DNA from: Pseudobutyrivibrio ruminis HUN009
Lineage (GTDB): Bacteria > Bacillota > Clostridia > Lachnospirales > Lachnospiraceae
Length of the DNA: 64,000 nt
Assembly (NCBI RefSeq): GCF_000703005.1
Contig: NZ_JNLH01000001.1
Coordinates: 2,637,952 to 2,701,951 of the forward strand
Direction: 5' to 3'
The notes beneath the pieces were generated by a model. The model was given only the letters and a program-made list of their open reading frames with translations. It was not told the origin of the DNA and ran no database searches. Below, in pieces: positions 1 through 7,444 of this stretch. Every line of letters begins with the position of its first letter. Position 1 is the first letter of the stretch. Made by a program: the position numbers and the translations under genes.

Positions 1-445
1 CACTGATTTTGATTTCCTTGGTGCCATTATCCCCCTTGAGAAGATAGGTCTCGTTGAACTTTGTTGTCTCTGCGACACGATCAATCTCAGTTGTAAGCTG
101 ATTAATTTCATCCTGAATAGATGTACGATCAGACTCTGAATTTGTACCGTTTGCTGCTTGAACTGCCAACTCATTCATTCTCTGTAACATAGAATGTACC
201 TCTGTAAGGGCACCCTCGGCGGTCTGTACTGCTGAGATACCATCAGATGCATTTGTTGAAGCCTGATCAAGACCTCGAATCTGCTTACGCATTTTCTCAG
301 AAATTGAAAGACCAGCTGCATCATCTGCGGCTCTATTGATTCTAAAACCACTTGAAAGTTTCTCAGTAGACTTAGACTGAGCATTTGTTGTAATTCCTAA
401 CATTCTTGAAGCATTAGCTGCCTGCATATTGTGTTGTACTACCAT
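1..445 (-). CDS. Flagellin, N-terminal part (gene runs off the left edge)
   Basis: This is the structural subunit of the flagellar filament, exported by the flagellar type III apparatus. Only about the first 148 codons are present; the 3' end lies left of base 1. The visible part is the conserved D0/D1 region, opening MVVQHNMQAANASRML and continuing through the RAADDAAGLSISEKM motif. It is nearly identical to the same region of the two complete flagellins downstream in coordinate order. The start at 443-445 follows AAGGAGG with good spacing. A sigma-28-like promoter lies about 310 bp upstream, and the ribosome-binding site lies in a small CsrA-type hairpin. Function is certain from sequence; the variable central domain cannot be seen. 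Confidence 0.95.
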   Translation of the reverse strand, partial: MVVQHNMQAANASRMLGITTNAQSKSTEKLSSGFRINRAADDAAGLSISEKMRKQIRGLDQASTNASDGISAVQTAEGALTEVHSMLQRMNELAVQAANGTNSESDRTSIQDEINQLTTEIDRVAETTKFNETYLLKGDNGTKEIKIS

Positions 446-450
446 AATTT

Positions 451-464
451 CTACCTCCTTGTAG
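451..464 (-). promoter_or_regulatory. CsrA-type hairpin containing the Shine-Dalgarno of the partial flagellin
   Basis: The minus strand reads CTACAAGGAGGTAG: CUAC and GUAG pair and expose AAGGAG in the loop. GGA in a hairpin loop is the classical CsrA target, and here it overlaps the Shine-Dalgarno, as at Bacillus subtilis hag. The same design is present before all three flagellins in the window. Binding is inferred; no csrA gene lies in this window. Confidence 0.6.
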
Positions 465-754
465 ATACTCCCACGATTCCATTCATGAGAGATGCTTATT
501 GCATAACATTAACTAAAAATCATAAGTTTCATGACATGGAAACATACATACTTTAGGCTTATTTCCAGTATCTATATAACAAGGGAGTGACCAACCTCCA
601 CATGCTATCAAGGTAAGAAATAAAGTAGTATAACAAGCTTTATTCAATTGTAAAGCTGCTATTATGGCAATTCCCTTTTCCGCGCGATAATGAAAAGATA
701 AACTGCCCAGATGGACAACAAAAACATTATGTTTACTGTTTCCATCTATAACAA

Positions 755-782
755 TTATCGGAAAACTTCTATCAAACTTTAG
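755..782 (-). promoter_or_regulatory. Sigma-28 (SigD/FliA)-type promoter
   Basis: On the minus strand TAAA (778-781) is followed after exactly 15 bases by TCCGATAA (755-762), close to the flagellar sigma consensus TAAA-N15-GCCGATAA. It points at the partial flagellin and implies a leader of about 300 nt. Confidence 0.75.
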
Positions 783-813
783 AAAAATTATAAAAAATAA
801 TTTTTGCACAAAA

Positions 814-840
814 ATAGAGGCCTCCAACGGAAGCCTCTAT
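814..840 (-). terminator. Rho-independent terminator after flagellin 876-2279
   Basis: A 12-bp stem with one mismatch and a short loop, followed on the minus strand by TTTTTGTGC. It sits 36 bases beyond the stop of the flagellin at 876-2279. Confidence 0.85.
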
Positions 841-875
841 AAAAACGTAATGTAATTTATTAACCAAAATAGCTA

Positions 876-2279
876 TTAGCCAAGGATTGAAAGAACACCC
901 TGTGTTGACTGGTTAGCCTGTGCAAGCATTGACTGACCTGCCTGAGCAAGAATGTTGTTCTTGCTGTAGTTAACCATTTCCTCAGCCATGTCTGTATCAC
1001 GGATACGTGACTCAGCTGCATTTGTGTTCTCAACTACGTTATCTACGTTTGCAATTGTATGCTCAAGTCTGTTCTGAACAGCACCAAGTGATGATCTCTG
1101 TGCAGATACCTTTGATACAGCATCAGCGATAGCATCGATAGCATATGTAGCAGCCTTACCTGTTGAATCTGATACATTGATACCATCAAGACCAAGGCTC
1201 TTAGCTGACATAGACTGAACCTTAACGTTAATCTTGTTTGTCATATCAGCGTCAGCACCAACGTGAAGGCTGAAGCTAAGGTCATTCTTTGTCTCAACAT
1301 AACCCTTTTCGATTGTAAATGACTTCTTACCTGCTGGTGAAGTTGTAGCTTCTGTAACTGTTGGAGTCTTACTTGTCGCACCAATTGAAGAAGCTGCTTT
1401 AAGCTCTGTCTGAACCTTTGTATATGCACCTTCTGCAGTAATAAGTGTCTTATTGTTAGGGTCTGTTCCATCTGAACCTGCGCTTTCAGAGAAAATTGTA
1501 GCTGACTTACCGTTATACTTAACAGTTGTGCCTGCACTTAACTTCTTGCTTAAATCCTCATACTTAATTGTATGTAATTCTTCGTCAGTCTTATCTCCAA
1601 ATGTCCATGTCTTTCCAGCGATTTCCACTGTCTGGCCCTTTACCTTTGAACCATCTGAACCTGCATTTGTTGAATCAAGCTTAACAGCTGCCATAGCTGC
1701 ATTTGCATTTTCAGCACCGATTTCGTACTCTGTGCCACCGATTGTATACTTATCACCAACCCCAAGCTCATTCATTGTGAATGTAGCTTTTACAGAGTTC
1801 TGTGAGAATGTACCAACAAGACCTGCATCATGAGCTGAAATCTGAACCTTCTTTGTACCGTTATCGCCCTTAAGAAGGTATGTCTCGTTGAACTTTGTTG
1901 TCTCAGCAACACGATCGATTTCTGTTGTAAGCTGGTTGATTTCGTCCTGGATTGAAGAACGGTCAGACTCAGAGTTTGTACCGTTTGAAGCCTGTACTGC
2001 AAGCTCGTTCATTCTCTGAAGCATTGAGTGAACTTCTGTAAGAGCACCTTCAGCTGTCTGAACTGCAGATACACCATCCTGTGCGTTTGTAGAAGCCTGA
2101 TCAAGTCCTCTGATCTGCTTTCTCATCTTTTCTGAAATTGAAAGACCAGCTGCATCATCTGCTGCACGGTTAATCTTGTAACCAGAAGAAAGCTTCTCTG
2201 TTGACTTTGCCTGATTTCCTGATGTGATGTTAAGCATTCTTGAGGCATTCATTGCCTGCATATTGTGTTGTACTACCAT
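876..2279 (-). CDS. Flagellin (467 aa)
   Basis: This filament subunit has the conserved N-terminal D0/D1 region (about residues 1-140) and C-terminal D1/D0 region (about 375-467, with SAQRSSLGAVQNRLEHT and ending NQSTQGVLSILG). Between them is an expanded variable domain of about 230 residues that would face outward. At 467 aa it is longer than minimal flagellins of about 270 aa. The ATG at 2279 follows ATGGAGG inside a CsrA-type hairpin (2286-2299), and a second CsrA consensus lies in the leader at 2458-2467. It is one of three tandem paralogues, each followed or preceded by its own signals, so it is probably transcribed alone. No clear sigma-28 promoter was found for this copy. Confidence 0.97.
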   Translation of the reverse strand: MVVQHNMQAMNASRMLNITSGNQAKSTEKLSSGYKINRAADDAAGLSISEKMRKQIRGLDQASTNAQDGVSAVQTAEGALTEVHSMLQRMNELAVQASNGTNSESDRSSIQDEINQLTTEIDRVAETTKFNETYLLKGDNGTKKVQISAHDAGLVGTFSQNSVKATFTMNELGVGDKYTIGGTEYEIGAENANAAMAAVKLDSTNAGSDGSKVKGQTVEIAGKTWTFGDKTDEELHTIKYEDLSKKLSAGTTVKYNGKSATIFSESAGSDGTDPNNKTLITAEGAYTKVQTELKAASSIGATSKTPTVTEATTSPAGKKSFTIEKGYVETKNDLSFSLHVGADADMTNKINVKVQSMSAKSLGLDGINVSDSTGKAATYAIDAIADAVSKVSAQRSSLGAVQNRLEHTIANVDNVVENTNAAESRIRDTDMAEEMVNYSKNNILAQAGQSMLAQANQSTQGVLSILG

Positions 2280-2285
2280 TTTTTT

Positions 2286-2299
2286 CTACCTCCATGTAG
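2286..2299 (-). promoter_or_regulatory. CsrA-type hairpin over the flagellin ribosome-binding site
   Basis: The minus strand reads CTACATGGAGGTAG, with a 4-bp CUAC/GUAG stem and GGA in the loop, overlapping the Shine-Dalgarno of the flagellin starting at 2279. The loop differs by one base (A to T) from the other two copies while the stem is unchanged. Confidence 0.6.
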
Positions 2300-2457
2300 T
2301 TGCTTCCTCGAATCCTTTCGAAGAAGAAGTGCGTCCTGCACTTAAAATAAAATTTAGTCTATAATCAAAACAGACGCGCGCCACCTGTTCGACTATCAAA
2401 TATAAAAATAAATAAAATATGGGTATTAATTAATTGAAATTATCGTTTCGATTAATA

Positions 2458-2467
2458 ACATCCTTGT
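2458..2467 (-). promoter_or_regulatory. Leader CsrA consensus site (ACAAGGATGT)
   Basis: The minus strand carries ACAAGGATGT, an exact match to the core of the SELEX CsrA consensus (ACARGGAUGU) with its short ACA/UGU stem. It lies about 180 bases upstream of the flagellin start. The same decamer recurs in the leader of the flagellin at 2717-4126. Confidence 0.5.
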
Positions 2468-2626
2468 CCCAAAATCGAAAAGAAATAGAATTTAGAAATA
2501 AAGCCTATTCTGTCTCGTTATTTAAGTATGCTGTGAATTCCTTTTCATCAGCTAATATTATTATCTTCATTTCAGAAAAAAAATCAAGACCTTTTTCACA
2601 TTTTAAACACACTTTTTTCACAAAAA

Positions 2627-2651
2627 AGAGGACCTCCCGAAGGAAGTCCCC
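2627..2651 (-). terminator. Rho-independent terminator after flagellin 2717-4126
   Basis: A GC-rich stem closed by a TTCG tetraloop, followed on the minus strand by TTTTTTGTG. It lies about 65 bases past the stop of the flagellin at 2717. Confidence 0.85.
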
Positions 2652-2716
2652 TAATTTACTAGCTATTCAACTAGTCTGCGCGAAACGAATAATATGTAAC
2701 TTTATCCAATTAAGGA

Positions 2717-4126
2717 TTAACCTAAGATTGAAAGTACACCCTGTGTAGACTGGTTAGCCTGAGCAAGCATTGCCTGACCTGCCTGAGCAAGAATGTTATT
2801 CTTGCTGTAGTTAACCATCTCATCAGCCATGTCTGTATCACGGATACGAGACTCAGCAGCGTTGGTGTTCTCAACTACGTTATCAACGTTTGCGATTGTG
2901 TGCTCAAGTCTGTTCTGAACAGCACCGAGTGAAGATCTCTGTGCAGATACCTTAGAAACAGCATCAGCGATTGCATCGATTGCGTATGTAGCAGCCTTAC
3001 CTGTTGAATCAGATACGTTAATACCTGCAAGACCAAGGCTCTTTGAAGACATAGACTCGATTGTAACACCAATCTTATTTGTCATATCAGCGTCAGCACC
3101 AACATGAAGATTGAAGTTAAGGTCGTTAACTGTCTCGTTTGTGCCCTTTGTGATGACAAACTTACGATAGTCTACGCTGTTTACTGTTACATCAGCGCCA
3201 TCATCATCAGTCATAGATGCCATTGTCGATGTACCAATTGAAGATGCAGCAATGAGCTCTGTACCAACCTTCTTATATGCAGCATCTGCTGTAATAAGAG
3301 TCTTATTGTTAGGATCGATACCACCATCTGCAGTTTCTAACGTCTTAGAAAAAACTGTTGCAGACTTACCATTGAACTTAACTGTTGTGCCTGCGCTTAA
3401 TTTGTTTGCTAAATCGTCATAGTTAAGAGTGTAAAGCTCTTCATCTGTTGATGATGCAAATGTCCATGTCTTTCCAGCGATTTCTACTGTCTGACCTGTA
3501 TACTTTGCTTTATCAGCATCCTTAAGCCCTACTGCTGTCTTTGCACTAGCTGCATCCGCTGCACCAATTTCATACTCTGTACCACCAATTGTGTACTTGT
3601 CACCTACGCCAAGTGCCTTCATCTGGAATGTAGCCTTTACAGAGTTCTGTGAGAATGTACCAACAAGACCTGCATCATGTGCATTAATATGAACAGTCTT
3701 CTTTCCATCTGAACCCTTAAGTAAGTATGTCTCGTTGAACTTTGTTGTCTCAGCAACACGGTCGATTTCTGTTGTAAGCTGATTAATTTCGTCCTGGATT
3801 GAAGAACGATCAGACTCACTGTTTGTTCCGTTTGAAGCCTGTACTGCAAGCTCGTTCATTCTCTGAAGCATTGAGTGAACTTCTGTTAAAGCACCTTCAG
3901 CTGTCTGCACTGCAGATACACCATCCTGTGCGTTTGTAGAAGCCTGATCAAGACCTCTGATCTGCTTACGCATCTTCTCAGAAATTGAAAGACCAGCTGC
4001 ATCATCTGCCGCACGGTTAATCTTGTAACCTGAAGAAAGCTTCTCAGTTGACTTTGACTGATTACCTGTTGTGATGTTAAGCATTCTTGAAGCATTGCTT
4101 GCTTGCATATTGTGTTGTACTACCAT
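2717..4126 (-). CDS. Flagellin (469 aa)
   Basis: Full-length flagellin paralogue of 876-2279. The N-terminal ~140 and C-terminal ~95 residues are almost identical to that copy, and the central surface domain is similar in plan but diverged in sequence. The start at 4126 follows AAGGAGG inside the CsrA-type hairpin 4133-4146. Its leader of about 340 nt starts from a sigma-28-type promoter (4475-4501) and contains a perfect CsrA decamer (4377-4386). Its own terminator follows at 2627-2651, so it is probably a monocistronic late flagellar gene. Identical ends with divergent middles fit either a mixed filament or recombination between copies. Confidence 0.97.
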   Translation of the reverse strand: MVVQHNMQASNASRMLNITTGNQSKSTEKLSSGYKINRAADDAAGLSISEKMRKQIRGLDQASTNAQDGVSAVQTAEGALTEVHSMLQRMNELAVQASNGTNSESDRSSIQDEINQLTTEIDRVAETTKFNETYLLKGSDGKKTVHINAHDAGLVGTFSQNSVKATFQMKALGVGDKYTIGGTEYEIGAADAASAKTAVGLKDADKAKYTGQTVEIAGKTWTFASSTDEELYTLNYDDLANKLSAGTTVKFNGKSATVFSKTLETADGGIDPNNKTLITADAAYKKVGTELIAASSIGTSTMASMTDDDGADVTVNSVDYRKFVITKGTNETVNDLNFNLHVGADADMTNKIGVTIESMSSKSLGLAGINVSDSTGKAATYAIDAIADAVSKVSAQRSSLGAVQNRLEHTIANVDNVVENTNAAESRIRDTDMADEMVNYSKNNILAQAGQAMLAQANQSTQGVLSILG

Positions 4127-4132
4127 AAAATT

Positions 4133-4146
4133 CTACCTCCTTGTAG
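4133..4146 (-). promoter_or_regulatory. CsrA-type hairpin over the flagellin ribosome-binding site
   Basis: The minus strand reads CTACAAGGAGGTAG, identical to the copy at 451-464. The Shine-Dalgarno lies in the hairpin loop 6 bases before the ATG at 4126. Confidence 0.6.
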
Positions 4147-4376
4147 ATACTCCCTAGATTCCTTTCCTGGGAGAAGTGCCTTTGCACTCACTTGTTAATA
4201 AATTACATCTATAATAACTACAGCACTCGCGCGACATGCCATAAATTATTATTAAGGGTATGTGTACAATTCAAGCTCTAAAACTAGTATTAAATTTTCA
4301 ATTACCTTCGCATGAAAAAATCCTATTGCGATTGCAATAGATAAATAGAAAACGATTATTGATTATCCGATCCTTA

Positions 4377-4386
4377 ACATCCTTGT
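4377..4386 (-). promoter_or_regulatory. Leader CsrA consensus site (ACAAGGATGT)
   Basis: The minus strand carries GGACAAGGATGTTA, the same 14 bases as at the leader site near 2458-2467, about 250 bases upstream of the flagellin start. The flanks differ, so the shared block looks selected. Confidence 0.5.
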
Positions 4387-4474
4387 CCTGGTCCGAAAAA
4401 ATTAGTTATGTATTATGATGTGTTAACCTGGATAAACGAAATCCGTTTCATTTATCTCTTGCCTTACACAGTGT

Positions 4475-4501
4475 ATATCGGAAGCTTATTCTGAAACTTA
4501 A
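4475..4501 (-). promoter_or_regulatory. Sigma-28-type promoter for flagellin 2717-4126
   Basis: On the minus strand TTAA (4498-4501) is followed after 15 bases by TCCGATAT (4475-4482). The -10 part matches the B. subtilis SigD consensus very well and the -35 part has one mismatch. Transcription would begin near 4468. Confidence 0.65.
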
Positions 4502-4547
4502 CCCCTTTTTGAAAAATTTTTTAAAAAAATTTTTTTGTTACAAAAAA

Positions 4548-4583
4548 GGCGATACAGTAAGCTTTCCCGCCATCTGTATCACC
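4548..4583 (-). terminator. Terminator after the ATPase gene
   Basis: Stem GGTGATACAG/CTGTATCGCC with a 16-base loop, followed on the minus strand by TTTTTTG. It lies 69 bases past the stop at 4652. Confidence 0.75.
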
Positions 4584-4651
4584 TATTATATCATCATTTT
4601 TTAGTTGTAACCGTTTTTCACCGAAAAGTCATAGAAATCTTTTTATTGTTA

Positions 4652-5689
4652 TTAATACAACGCTATTACTTCTGCAAATCTAGGAAGCGCTAACTCCACA
4701 ACTCCTCTTTCCGGCGTATAAATTACACCTTTCTTCATCAATCTCTCTCTGTATCTAGGGAAGCTTGTATTAGGTATTCCAAGTTCCTGGCAAATATTAG
4801 AAACAGTATTACTCTTAGGACCTACAGTTCTTATAATCTCTTTATCCTTATCTGTAAGACCTTCCCATATTTTTTTGTAGACGAAATCATCTAATAAATC
4901 ATCCAACTTAGAAAGTATATCCTCAAAGGATAAAGTATCTCTGTATTCAAAATATAGCATTCCCAGAGCTTGGAATGCAAAAGCATATCCTTTTGTCACC
5001 ATTGCCATATCGTGAGCTTCCTCTATCTCCATATTAAAGATAGTTTTATATTGCTTTGTTATTTGGGGAATACTTAATGGCTCCATTTTAATCTTAGGTG
5101 TTCTAAGCAAAAATGTAAGCGCTGGGTCGTTTTGAATAGCATATATATTTTCATACAAACCTGTCATCAGAAGAAATAGATTATACTCTTTTCTAATAAA
5201 TATCTGAAACTGACTTGCAAAATGCCTCATATTATCATTAGGCATAGCCTCGTCTATTGTCACAAGTACCTTCTTGTTTTTCTTTTTTAGAGAAGAAAGA
5301 ATACTTTCTATGACACTAACCTCATCCTGCGGCTGAGAGCTTCCATTAATTCCAACACCAAAACCTGCTACAGATATATTAAAACCTGTCTTCATTAAAT
5401 CAGGTAATTTTTTGCAAGCATCAATTAATCTTTGCGCAAAATCTGCTACTAAATCCTGTGTTGAGTTTAAATCTACAACTACCCAACTTTCATCTTCTGA
5501 AAGCGTATTTGCTATAGTTGTCATAAGTACAGTCTTACCACTCCCCCTAACACCTTCTATAAGATAAGCCTGACTTATAGGATTATCTGACTCAAAGCTA
5601 CTGATTATAGTTTCTGTATTTTCATATCTATAGATATATTCACCCGGTTGTTTTCCAAAAGTAAGAGTAAATGGATTATCCTTTTTCAT
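4652..5689 (-). CDS. P-loop ATPase with C-terminal winged helix (345 aa)
   Basis: An ATP-binding protein of the archaeal-ATPase/STAND-like type. The Walker A motif GVRGSGKT is at about residues 46-53 and a Walker B-like VLVTIDEA near 140; the C-terminal ~80 residues look like a winged helix (a segment starting DKDKEIIRTVG). The start at 5689 was preferred over an ATG 21 bases upstream because GGAGG lies 7 bases before it. It stands alone between the flagellins and the zinc transporter with its own terminator. Upstream is a striking 10-bp-phased AT repeat (5728-5846) that may be its operator. Function is unknown; it could be a signalling ATPase or part of a defence or conflict system, but no partner gene is adjacent. 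Confidence 0.85.
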   Translation of the reverse strand: MKKDNPFTLTFGKQPGEYIYRYENTETIISSFESDNPISQAYLIEGVRGSGKTVLMTTIANTLSEDESWVVVDLNSTQDLVADFAQRLIDACKKLPDLMKTGFNISVAGFGVGINGSSQPQDEVSVIESILSSLKKKNKKVLVTIDEAMPNDNMRHFASQFQIFIRKEYNLFLLMTGLYENIYAIQNDPALTFLLRTPKIKMEPLSIPQITKQYKTIFNMEIEEAHDMAMVTKGYAFAFQALGMLYFEYRDTLSFEDILSKLDDLLDDFVYKKIWEGLTDKDKEIIRTVGPKSNTVSNICQELGIPNTSFPRYRERLMKKGVIYTPERGVVELALPRFAEVIALY

Positions 5690-5727
5690 ACTATGACCTC
5701 CATCATGCATTCTTTCTATATGTTAAC

Positions 5728-5846
5728 TTTATCATAATTTATCATAATTTGCTAGTTCTATCATAATTCATCATAATTTGCTAGTTCTATCATAATTCAT
5801 CATAAAGCGTCATAATATGTAATTTTTATCATAATTCAACATAAAA
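5728..5846. repeat. Phased ATCATAATT repeat upstream of the ATPase gene
   Basis: About nine copies of TCATAAT or close variants lie in 119 bp, several exactly 10 bp apart. A longer unit containing TTTGCTAGTTCTATCATAATTC occurs twice, 29 bp apart. Sites therefore fall on the same face of the helix. It lies between the znu terminator and the ATPase start, so it covers that gene's promoter region. It resembles an iteron or operator array. Confidence 0.7.
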
Positions 5847-5866
5847 GGCTTCCCCTAAGGGAAGCC
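5847..5866 (-). terminator. Terminator of the znu operon
   Basis: A perfect 8-bp stem GGCTTCCC/GGGAAGCC with a 4-base loop, followed on the minus strand by TTTTATG, just past the znuB stop at 5872. Confidence 0.85.
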
Positions 5867-5871
5867 ATCCA

Positions 5872-6681
5872 TTATCTATCTTTTCCATATATGTATGTTG
5901 CAAAGTAAATCACACTGGCGATGATTACAATCATTGGGCCTGTAGCCATATCTGTGAAGTATGATACAAACAAGCCTGCCACACCAGAGAAAATACTGAA
6001 TATCATGGAAAGGTATGTGTACTCTCTGAAGTTTTCAGAGATATTTCTGCTGCTGGCTGCTGGAAGTATCAGCAGTGCATTAATAAGTAGAATACCTACC
6101 CACTTAATAGAAAGCATTACCAGAAGTGCTATAAGCACCGCAAATGCATCTTCCATCACTCGCACTGAAATGCTACGGCTCTTTGCAAGGGTAGCATGAA
6201 TGCTAATTGCAGTAAGTCTGTTGATGCTGATACACCAGAATACAAGGATAACTACAAACAGTACAATCAACTGGATAATCTCAGCTGAGGTGATTGATAA
6301 AATGTCACCTACCAAAATTGCTGAATAATTTGCAAAGCTTCCACCCCTGGACAAAATAGCAAGACCAAGGGCTGTAGCACAGCTTGCAAATACTGAAATC
6401 AATGTATCTGAGGAGCTGAGGCCCTTTCTGCTGATGTAATTAAGAAGCAGTGCAAAGCAGATTCCAAATATAATCATAGAAACTGTGGTGTTGGCAATGC
6501 CCATAATAACACCGGCTGCAATTCCAGTAAGTGCTGAATGACCAAGTGCATCACTGAAATAGGCCATGCGCTTTTGTACTATCATTGTGCCTACCATTCC
6601 AAACAGCGGCGAAATCAAAAGAATTGCGATTGTAGCCCTTACCATGAAGGCGTATGAAAACATTTCGTTAAACATTTGCAT
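5872..6681 (-). CDS. znuB: Zinc/manganese ABC transporter permease
   Basis: Membrane subunit of a metal-ion ABC importer (ABC-3 family, 269 aa, usual length), with seven to eight predicted membrane segments. Characteristic features include the SDALGHSALTGIAAG stretch near residue 40 and LLINALLILPAA near 200. Its start overlaps the end of the ATPase gene by 14 bases, so the two are translationally coupled. With znuC and znuA upstream it makes a complete importer. Zinc is favoured over manganese because the binding protein has a His-rich loop, but the permease alone cannot decide. Confidence 0.92.
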   Translation of the reverse strand: MQMFNEMFSYAFMVRATIAILLISPLFGMVGTMIVQKRMAYFSDALGHSALTGIAAGVIMGIANTTVSMIIFGICFALLLNYISRKGLSSSDTLISVFASCATALGLAILSRGGSFANYSAILVGDILSITSAEIIQLIVLFVVILVFWCISINRLTAISIHATLAKSRSISVRVMEDAFAVLIALLVMLSIKWVGILLINALLILPAASSRNISENFREYTYLSMIFSIFSGVAGLFVSYFTDMATGPMIVIIASVIYFATYIYGKDR

Positions 6682-7429
6682 TCACCTCCACTTCTCCTAC
6701 AGCGCCCTTGCCAAAAACATGCTTAAAAGCATCAGTCTCGAAAACCTGCTTTGGCTTGCCTGCTGCGGTAACTGTCTTGTCTATAAGAATGACATTGTCC
6801 GCATATTTATATACGTAGTCCAAATCATGACTTACAAGGATGATTGCCAAATCGTGAGTCTCTTTTAAATATTTCATCTTTTCATAGAAAGCATCCATAC
6901 CGTTTTTATCAATGCCTGATACAGGCTCATCCAAAAGCAAAAGATTTGGTGTATCGTGCACAGCCATAGCAAGAAGCACACGCTGAAGCTGCCCTCCTGA
7001 AAGTGTACCTACAGGCTGGTCGATAAGCTCTGCCACATCAAACTCCGCCAATGCTTCCTTTACATGGTCATGCTCTTTTTTGTTTCTGAAGAGAATAGGG
7101 AGCTTACCTGTGAAGGACTGGAATAAATCATATACTGAAAGCGGTGTCGTTCTGTCGATATTTACACTTTGTGGTACATAACCAATCTTTAGCCCTTGCA
7201 TGGTTCCGTTCATCTTGTTTTTGAACTGAATCTCTCCAGTGTATGGAACCTCACCAAGTATTGCTCTCACTAATGTGGACTTACCTGCTCCATTTCTTCC
7301 AATAATAGCAGTCATGTTTCCACAGTGTACATGCAAATTGATGTTGCTAAGGACCTGCTGGTCACCAAATGACACGCCCAAATTATTAAATTTTATACAG
7401 TGGAAACCACATGGAATAATTTTCTTCAT
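6668..7429 (-). CDS. znuC: Zinc/manganese ABC transporter ATP-binding protein
   Basis: ATPase subunit of the metal importer (253 aa). Walker A IGRNGAGKS is near residue 43, the signature LSGGQLQ near 145 and Walker B LLLLDEPVSGID near 165, followed by the switch histidine in VSHDLDYV. It overlaps znuB and lies 15 bases after znuA. The extra ~15 N-terminal residues before the usual start of the domain are short and may be real. Confidence 0.93.
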   Translation of the reverse strand: MKKIIPCGFHCIKFNNLGVSFGDQQVLSNINLHVHCGNMTAIIGRNGAGKSTLVRAILGEVPYTGEIQFKNKMNGTMQGLKIGYVPQSVNIDRTTPLSVYDLFQSFTGKLPILFRNKKEHDHVKEALAEFDVAELIDQPVGTLSGGQLQRVLLAMAVHDTPNLLLLDEPVSGIDKNGMDAFYEKMKYLKETHDLAIILVSHDLDYVYKYADNVILIDKTVTAAGKPKQVFETDAFKHVFGKGAVGEVEVNANV

Positions 7430-7444
7430 ATTTTTCCTTATATA

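Larger units (their letters stand above)
446..875. other. Flagellin intergenic region (430 bp)
   Basis: Non-coding spacer between two flagellin genes. It holds, on the minus strand, the terminator of the upstream flagellin (814-840), a sigma-28-type promoter (755-782), and a leader of roughly 300 nt ending in the CsrA-type hairpin at the ribosome-binding site (451-464). No convincing small ORF was seen. Confidence 0.7.
2280..2716. other. Flagellin intergenic region (437 bp)
   Basis: Non-coding. It holds the CsrA-type ribosome-site hairpin (2286-2299), an upstream ACAAGGATGT element (2458-2467, minus strand) and the terminator of the flagellin at 2717-4126 (2627-2651). A promoter must lie between about 2470 and 2625, but no good sigma-28 or sigma-A match was recognised there. 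Confidence 0.6.
4127..4651. other. Flagellin leader and terminator region (525 bp)
   Basis: Non-coding. On the minus strand it contains, in transcription order, the terminator of the ATPase gene (4548-4583), a sigma-28-type promoter (4475-4501), an imperfect leader hairpin near 4433-4458, a CsrA decamer (4377-4386), a perfect 7-bp stem-loop (4323-4340) and the ribosome-site hairpin (4133-4146). Such a long structured leader suggests post-transcriptional control. Confidence 0.65.

Noticed and set aside
2440..2470. Sigma-28 promoter for the flagellin at 876-2279
   Set aside because: TTATCG is present, but no TAAA-type box lies at the required 15-base distance.
5728..5846. Replication origin (iterons) or CRISPR
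   Set aside because: Repeats are short and AT-rich with a chromosome-type housekeeping context and no rep or cas gene; an operator is more economical.
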